From Methanoculleus sp. UBA430 (GTDB lineage Archaea > Halobacteriota > Methanomicrobia > Methanomicrobiales > Methanoculleaceae), in the NCBI RefSeq assembly GCF_002506585.1, contig NZ_DAXW01000003.1, forward strand, positions 385,610 to 449,609: DNA of 64,000 nt, in the 5' to 3' direction. The notes beneath the pieces were generated by a model. It was not told the origin of the DNA. It worked only from the letters and a program-made list of their open reading frames with translations, and did not search any database. The translations under genes were made by a program, and so were the position numbers. Below are positions 59,671 to 64,000 of the stretch, in pieces; within the stretch, counting starts at the first letter, position 1; every line of letters begins with the position of its first letter.

Positions 59671-60623
59671 CCACGACCAAACGTTCAACCCCTAAAGTAT
59701 CCGTAGTAGTTCCTGTCCGCAACGGGGTACCTAAGATCGCACGGTGTCTCCAGGCCCTCTTTGAACAGACCCTGCAGCCTTACGAGGTCATCGTCGTAGA
59801 CGGGCACTCCACCGACTCCACCGTGGAGGTTGCCGGAAAGTTCCCGGTGACCGTGGTGTACGAGGACCACGGGACCGTCGGCGGTGCACGTCAGGTCGGT
59901 GTCGAGCATGCCCGGGGAGATTACGTCGCTTTCACCGATGCAGACTGTATCCCCCGAAAAGACTGGCTTGAAAACCTGGTCCGCGAGTTTGACGACGGCA
60001 TCGTGGGCGTGGGAGGGGGGATCAAGAACGTTGGCAAAGGGCTCTGGGAGGAGTCCATTGCCCTCGCCCTCGACACCTTCCTCGGAAGTGCCAACTCGGT
60101 CCAGGACCGGGTGCTCAAGGGGAAGAGGATCGTCAAGAGCATCAGCGGCTGCAACAGCATCTACCGGAAGAAGGATATCGTAGCGGTCGGCGGGTTTGAT
60201 GTCCGCCTCTCCATCAACGAAGACACCGAGCTGAACTCACGGCTCCAACAACTCGGCACGATCATTTACACGCCGGATGCCATCGTTCACCACCACCAGG
60301 AGAGGGGGCTCGGGGATTTTGCGAGAAGGATGCAGTTCTTCGGCTACGGTCGGGGTGTCAACCGGCTCTGGGATCTCCAGGTGGCCCCGCCGATCGCGGC
60401 CATTGGTATCCTCCTGACGGCGTTCATCTCGCCCCTGGTGTTCTTTGCCCTGCTTGGTGTCTATGCGGCGATCATCGGCGGCTACACTCTGGTTCTCCTC
60501 GCTAAAGCACGAAGGCCCGAGTATCTTCTCTCGATACCTATTGTGTTCGTCCTTGAGCACGCATCGTATACGATCGGGTTCTGGAAAGGGACAATTGAGG
60601 CTGTCTCAGGGAGGGGTACGTAA
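59667..60623 (+). CDS. GT2 family glycosyltransferase
   Basis: 318 residues: VSVVVPVRNGVPKIARCLQA, VDGHSTDSTVEV, FTDADCIPRKDWL (DxD), SINEDTELNSRL (catalytic ED region), and two C-terminal helices. Likely membrane-bound transfer of a sugar to a lipid-linked glycan. It is the last G+C-rich gene before A+T-rich DNA. Confidence 0.9.
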   Translation: MTTTKRSTPKVSVVVPVRNGVPKIARCLQALFEQTLQPYEVIVVDGHSTDSTVEVAGKFPVTVVYEDHGTVGGARQVGVEHARGDYVAFTDADCIPRKDWLENLVREFDDGIVGVGGGIKNVGKGLWEESIALALDTFLGSANSVQDRVLKGKRIVKSISGCNSIYRKKDIVAVGGFDVRLSINEDTELNSRLQQLGTIIYTPDAIVHHHQERGLGDFARRMQFFGYGRGVNRLWDLQVAPPIAAIGILLTAFISPLVFFALLGVYAAIIGGYTLVLLAKARRPEYLLSIPIVFVLEHASYTIGFWKGTIEAVSGRGT

Positions 60624-60719
60624 TGAGGTTCCATCTGCTGAGCCCTCTATACTCCTCATATCTATGATTGTTAAAATATTGAAACAGAAAAATGGCCCTC
60701 AAAACGGCATAGATGATTT

Positions 60720-61856
60720 ATGAAAATCTTACTGATGCAATTCACCGGCAAGGGGGGCACACAGTTGTACCTCTCCCAATTGGCAACAGCCCTTGCCAAG
60801 ACAGATAACGAAGTTGTTGTTTTAATGAGTCGGTATCTTTATGACAAATCACATTATCCGGATGATAAGGTCAAACTTATTCTGTTCGACTTTCATCCAA
60901 CGTATGGAAGAGCGCTTCTAAGTATCATCAACCCGCTTACCTATCTCAGGTTATTAAAGATAATTAACTCTGAAAAACCAGATGTTGTTCATCTATTATT
61001 TGAGGATGTATTAGCCGCAATAACTCTCTATCTTATCAAACGTAAGTATCCTATAATTCTAACAGAGCATGATCCTACTCCTCATATGGGCGAGAGTCTT
61101 TTTGTACGAATAAATTGGTCCTTCGCCCGTTTTCTCCTCGAAGGGTCCAGCAGCAGGATAATTGTGCACGGGAAAAATTTGAAGGACGTTCTGTTGTTAC
61201 GAGGAATCCCTGAGACTAAAATCTCAGTAATTCCCCATGGTGATTACTCCTATTATACAAAGTGGCATAACGAGAAGATCGAGCCCGATGGAGAAACAAT
61301 GCTGTTTTTCGGGTTAATAAGAGACTATAAGGGTTTAAATTACTTAATTAAAGCGATCCCATTCGTTCATTCTCATTGTCCGGAAGCAAAGGTGATCATT
61401 GCAGGTGAAGGAGATTTTTCGAAATACGAAGCAATGGAAGAGTATCAGGCATATAAGTCTGTCTATGAGGTGTACAATGACTACATTCCTGATGAGGACG
61501 TTGCGCCCCTTTTTCAGAGAGCCAGTGTAGTTGTACTCCCGTATACGGATGCTTCACAATCAGGGATTATCCCTATTGCATATGCATTTCGAAAACCCGT
61601 TATTGTGACCGATGTAGGTAGTATCGCAGAGGTAGTTAAACAGGGTAAAACAGGGATAATAGTCCCTCCAAAAAACGAAAATGCCCTTGCTAACGCGATT
61701 AATGCAGTTCTAGACGACAAATCGTTGCGTGATGAGATGGCGGAGAATGCTTACATCTTTATGAAAGATAATCTCTCCTGGATGACAGTAGCAAAAAGAA
61801 CATGCAGTGTCTATCATGAGGTAATGTCTCATGGGAGAGAACCTTCCAAGGTATAA
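60720..61856 (+). CDS. GT4 family glycosyltransferase
   Basis: 378 residues, GT-B fold: TGKGGTQLYLSQLATALAKT, HGKNLKDVLLLRG, MLFFGLIRDYKGLNYLIKAI, and the C-terminal sugar-nucleotide segment DASQSGIIPIAYAFRKPVIV with the family's EX7E-like spacing. The DNA is much richer in A+T than the preceding genes, suggesting transfer. Confidence 0.9.
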   Translation: MKILLMQFTGKGGTQLYLSQLATALAKTDNEVVVLMSRYLYDKSHYPDDKVKLILFDFHPTYGRALLSIINPLTYLRLLKIINSEKPDVVHLLFEDVLAAITLYLIKRKYPIILTEHDPTPHMGESLFVRINWSFARFLLEGSSSRIIVHGKNLKDVLLLRGIPETKISVIPHGDYSYYTKWHNEKIEPDGETMLFFGLIRDYKGLNYLIKAIPFVHSHCPEAKVIIAGEGDFSKYEAMEEYQAYKSVYEVYNDYIPDEDVAPLFQRASVVVLPYTDASQSGIIPIAYAFRKPVIVTDVGSIAEVVKQGKTGIIVPPKNENALANAINAVLDDKSLRDEMAENAYIFMKDNLSWMTVAKRTCSVYHEVMSHGREPSKV

Positions 61857-63132
61857 TTTCAGACGAATTCTGTCAGCAAATCTAAACGAGATAATTACTA
61901 TGATTCGGCCACAATTAGACCAGGGCATCCTAAAAGAACTGCTTTATTTTGGACTACGAAATCTGAATATGCTAATACCTAAAAAGGATAACCAAATCCT
62001 TTTTGCTAGTAAACCCGATTATTCGGATAACGCAAAAGCACTATATGAATATATTATGGCGAATCAAATATATCAGCAATACGATATTGTTTGGTTGGTT
62101 AGCGATCCTGAGACATTACAGATATTAACTCAAAATGGGATAAAAGCTTATCTTGAGAAAAGTGTTCATGGGCTGTATAGTATTTTTAGATCGAAATATA
62201 TCATCGGGACTCATAATCACTACTGTAGACTTAAAGTGAAAAAACAATATCTGGTAAATTTGTGGCACGGAATGCCACTTAAAGCCATGGGATTTGCAGA
62301 TCATCTGGAAACTGAAAGTTCGCTACAAGGTTTTAGGATCGGAGGAGAAGCTGATAACATACTAATCGCGACATCGAGTACTACAAGAAATGCAATGGTA
62401 GTTAGTTTTTTAATTGATCCACGAAAGGTTGCTATTACCGGCCAACCACGCAATGATTACCTTTTTATGGTCAGTAAAGAACAAAAATTAGCCCAGTTGC
62501 TGAACAGGGATCTATCAGAATATAATAAGTTACTTCTGTATATGCCGACCTTTCGAGTGGGCTATGATAGATTCGAAGGCACAACAGAGCATTTAGATTT
62601 TTTAAGGCTGGAAATTTTCAACGAATTCTTGAGAGATAATAATATCTTGTTCGTTCTGAAATTACATCCCTTTGAAGAGAAATATTGGTTATCTCAGGAT
62701 AATTTCGAGCAGTGTAACGAAAATATTGTCGTATTAAAGACAGAATGTCTTACGACCCACCTTATCAGCATATACGAGGTACTCGAGTGTTTTGATATCC
62801 TAATTACAGATTATTCTTCGATATATTTTGACTTCCTACTCTTAAATAGGCCAATAATTTTCTTAACTTTGGATTTAGAGCAATATGCACAAACTCGAGG
62901 GTTTTTGCTCGAACCTTATGATTTTTGGACGCCAGGGCCAAAAGTCACGACAATTGAAACGCTCATGGATGAAATTCAAAAGTTCATTTCAGCTCCAAAT
63001 TACTACGAGAGAGAAAGAAATACCATCAATGATTTAATTAACCAGTTTCAGGATGGGAAGTCGTGTGAAAGAGTTTGGACCCAGATCCAATGCAGAATCG
63101 GAGAAATCCCATGCAAGCAGAGATTTCAGTAA
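61831..63132 (+). CDS. CDP-glycerol glycerophosphotransferase-like protein
   Basis: 433 residues, overlapping the GT4 gene by 26 bp. LVNLWHGMPLKAMGF, TGQPRNDYL, LLYMPTFR, LKLHPFEEKYW and ILITDYSSIYFDFLLLNRPI are the conserved marks of TagB/TagF-like polyol-phosphate transferases. It would add glycerol- or ribitol-phosphate-type units to a surface glycan. A+T-rich. Confidence 0.9.
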   Translation: MGENLPRYNFRRILSANLNEIITMIRPQLDQGILKELLYFGLRNLNMLIPKKDNQILFASKPDYSDNAKALYEYIMANQIYQQYDIVWLVSDPETLQILTQNGIKAYLEKSVHGLYSIFRSKYIIGTHNHYCRLKVKKQYLVNLWHGMPLKAMGFADHLETESSLQGFRIGGEADNILIATSSTTRNAMVVSFLIDPRKVAITGQPRNDYLFMVSKEQKLAQLLNRDLSEYNKLLLYMPTFRVGYDRFEGTTEHLDFLRLEIFNEFLRDNNILFVLKLHPFEEKYWLSQDNFEQCNENIVVLKTECLTTHLISIYEVLECFDILITDYSSIYFDFLLLNRPIIFLTLDLEQYAQTRGFLLEPYDFWTPGPKVTTIETLMDEIQKFISAPNYYERERNTINDLINQFQDGKSCERVWTQIQCRIGEIPCKQRFQ

Positions 63133-63326
63133 TCATTCTCAACTATTGTTCATTCAACGACACACGGAATCTAGTGCTCTTTGTCCCCATTATAACAAAT
63201 AAATATATTCGACAAGGCAAAGGATTTTCGAAATCCTCTTATGCTAATCGGTCACAGTTTCTACATCAATTTCCTTTGATGTACAAAAAGGAACAAAGAC
63301 ATTATTATCCTGAGGGGTCCTTCTGA
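63111..63326 (+). pseudogene. 5' remnant of a GT2 glycosyltransferase
   Basis: ATG 63111 reads AEISVIILNYCSFNDTRNLV, the start of a GT2 enzyme (VSVIILNYNS...), then loses all similarity before TGA 63324-63326. Only about 22 codons of the enzyme remain. Confidence 0.55.
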
Positions 63327-63385
63327 AGTTAACTGCGCCACCCGCGATCCTGCATTGGGAAACTAGACGTTTCCTCATAGTTGTA

Positions 63386-64000
63386 ATGGCAGTTCAGATT
63401 GCCTTTTGGGGATTAATGGGGTTAGATATACTAGGCTTTCCCGTTGCCTTCTTACGGCAGTTTGTTGGTTTCGTATACCTTACGTTTGTCCCGGGCATCT
63501 TGGTCCTTAGGGTTCTTAGGTTATATTACCTTAATTTCGTCGAATCACTTCTGTACGCAATAGGACTCAGTATTGCCATCATAATGCTTACCGGATTTCT
63601 TCTGAATGCCATCTGCCCCTTAGTTGGACTAGACTATCCGATCTCTCTCTACCCCCTGGTAATATCTATAAGCGGTGTCGTTACTTTTCTGATGGCTTTA
63701 TGCCTCAAGGATCGGCATCCCAATTTACCTGCACTTCACCACGATCCTATCAAGGTTTCCCCAAGCGTCGTGTTGTTGTCAATTCTCCCAATGCTCAGTA
63801 TTGTTGGGACTTATTTTGTGAACATACATTGTAATAGCGTTATATTATGGATTTTGATTCCCCTTATTGCTTTAGTGCCATATCTTATCCTATTCAATAA
63901 AATCCCTGAGCGTTTATATCCGTTTGCCATATTCAGCATCTCGATCTCCCTTCTCTACCACACAACGTTAATATCGAATTATATCTGGGGATGGGACATA
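63386..64000 (+). CDS. DUF2206-like polytopic membrane protein (cut by window edge)
   Basis: Open to the window end. Hydrophobic helices (VQIAFWGLMGLDILGF; FVGFVYLTFVPGILVLRVL; SLLYAIGLSIAIIMLTGFLL; VVLLSILPMLSIVGTYFV) with the FVPGILVLRVL motif shared with DUF1616/DUF2206 proteins. The frame is open back to 63314, and part of the first helix (RRFLIVV) lies before ATG 63386, so the true start is probably upstream at a non-ATG codon or was lost by rearrangement. Confidence 0.7.
   Translation, partial: MAVQIAFWGLMGLDILGFPVAFLRQFVGFVYLTFVPGILVLRVLRLYYLNFVESLLYAIGLSIAIIMLTGFLLNAICPLVGLDYPISLYPLVISISGVVTFLMALCLKDRHPNLPALHHDPIKVSPSVVLLSILPMLSIVGTYFVNIHCNSVILWILIPLIALVPYLILFNKIPERLYPFAIFSISISLLYHTTLISNYIWGWDI

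Overview
The window looks like chromosomal DNA of a methanogenic archaeon of the order Methanomicrobiales, most likely Methanoculleus or a close relative. The evidence is high G+C with archaeal TATA boxes, many of them placed about 25 nt before a start codon (leaderless genes); an archaeal 7S SRP RNA; archaeal EF-1beta; a methanofuran-pathway MfnE-like kinase; a DUF3821 S-layer-type glycoprotein; a Lon-family protease; paired ferredoxin-MinD ATPases with NifX-like partners; and DUF134/DUF5320 genes. The genus is inferred from gene content, not from any search.

Layout. 1-20 kb is mostly ordinary core DNA: redox proteins (glutaredoxin, FTR-rubredoxin fusion), an NCS1 permease, small regulators, a secreted phospholipase-D protein, MfnE, EF-1beta, malate dehydrogenase directly downstream of SRP RNA, a zinc-ribbon methyltransferase-like protein, two SpoIIAA-like paralogues around a cardiolipin synthase and a PHP protein, transporters, and the S-layer protein with a membrane-anchored partner. 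20.4-25.5 kb is an accessory patch: an intact MntA-HepT pair, DUF5320/DUF134, then about 2.5 kb of decayed toxin-antitoxin DNA lying between a tRNA(CAT) gene and a second copy of that tRNA's 3' end. This looks like an integrated element remnant.

25.5-33.1 kb returns to core genes: phosphohexomutase, cysteine desulfurase, Lon protease, then two NifX-like proteins and two ferredoxin-MinD ATPases that share promoter motifs with the DUF5320-DUF134 unit. 33.3-39 kb holds a zinc-ribbon peptide, an MntA with a dead HepT, a small sulfite-reductase-like protein, a cupredoxin, two UbiA prenyltransferases and a degenerate RNase III-like protein. 39-47 kb is an envelope region: a Thr-rich surface protein, a DUF1616 membrane protein, and a tightly overlapping seven-gene MoxR/DUF58/DUF4350 operon.

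47-58.5 kb is a repeat- and toxin-rich accessory island. It holds a Fic protein flanked on both sides by twin 24-bp palindromes, PIN/AF2212, GNAT, three RelE systems that look intact or nearly so, many broken ones, a TnpB remnant with an IS605-type hairpin, and a dispersed family of two-hairpin repeats whose stems vary with compensating changes. 58.5-64 kb is a glycan-synthesis locus. It starts with two G+C-rich GT2 enzymes and continues into A+T-rich, probably transferred glycosyltransferases and a DUF2206-like membrane protein cut by the window edge; fragments of a UDP-GlcNAc 2-epimerase and a GT2 gene mark deletions.

The best candidates for something undescribed are the two-hairpin repeat family, the Fic flanking operators and the shared DUF134/NifX promoter motif.
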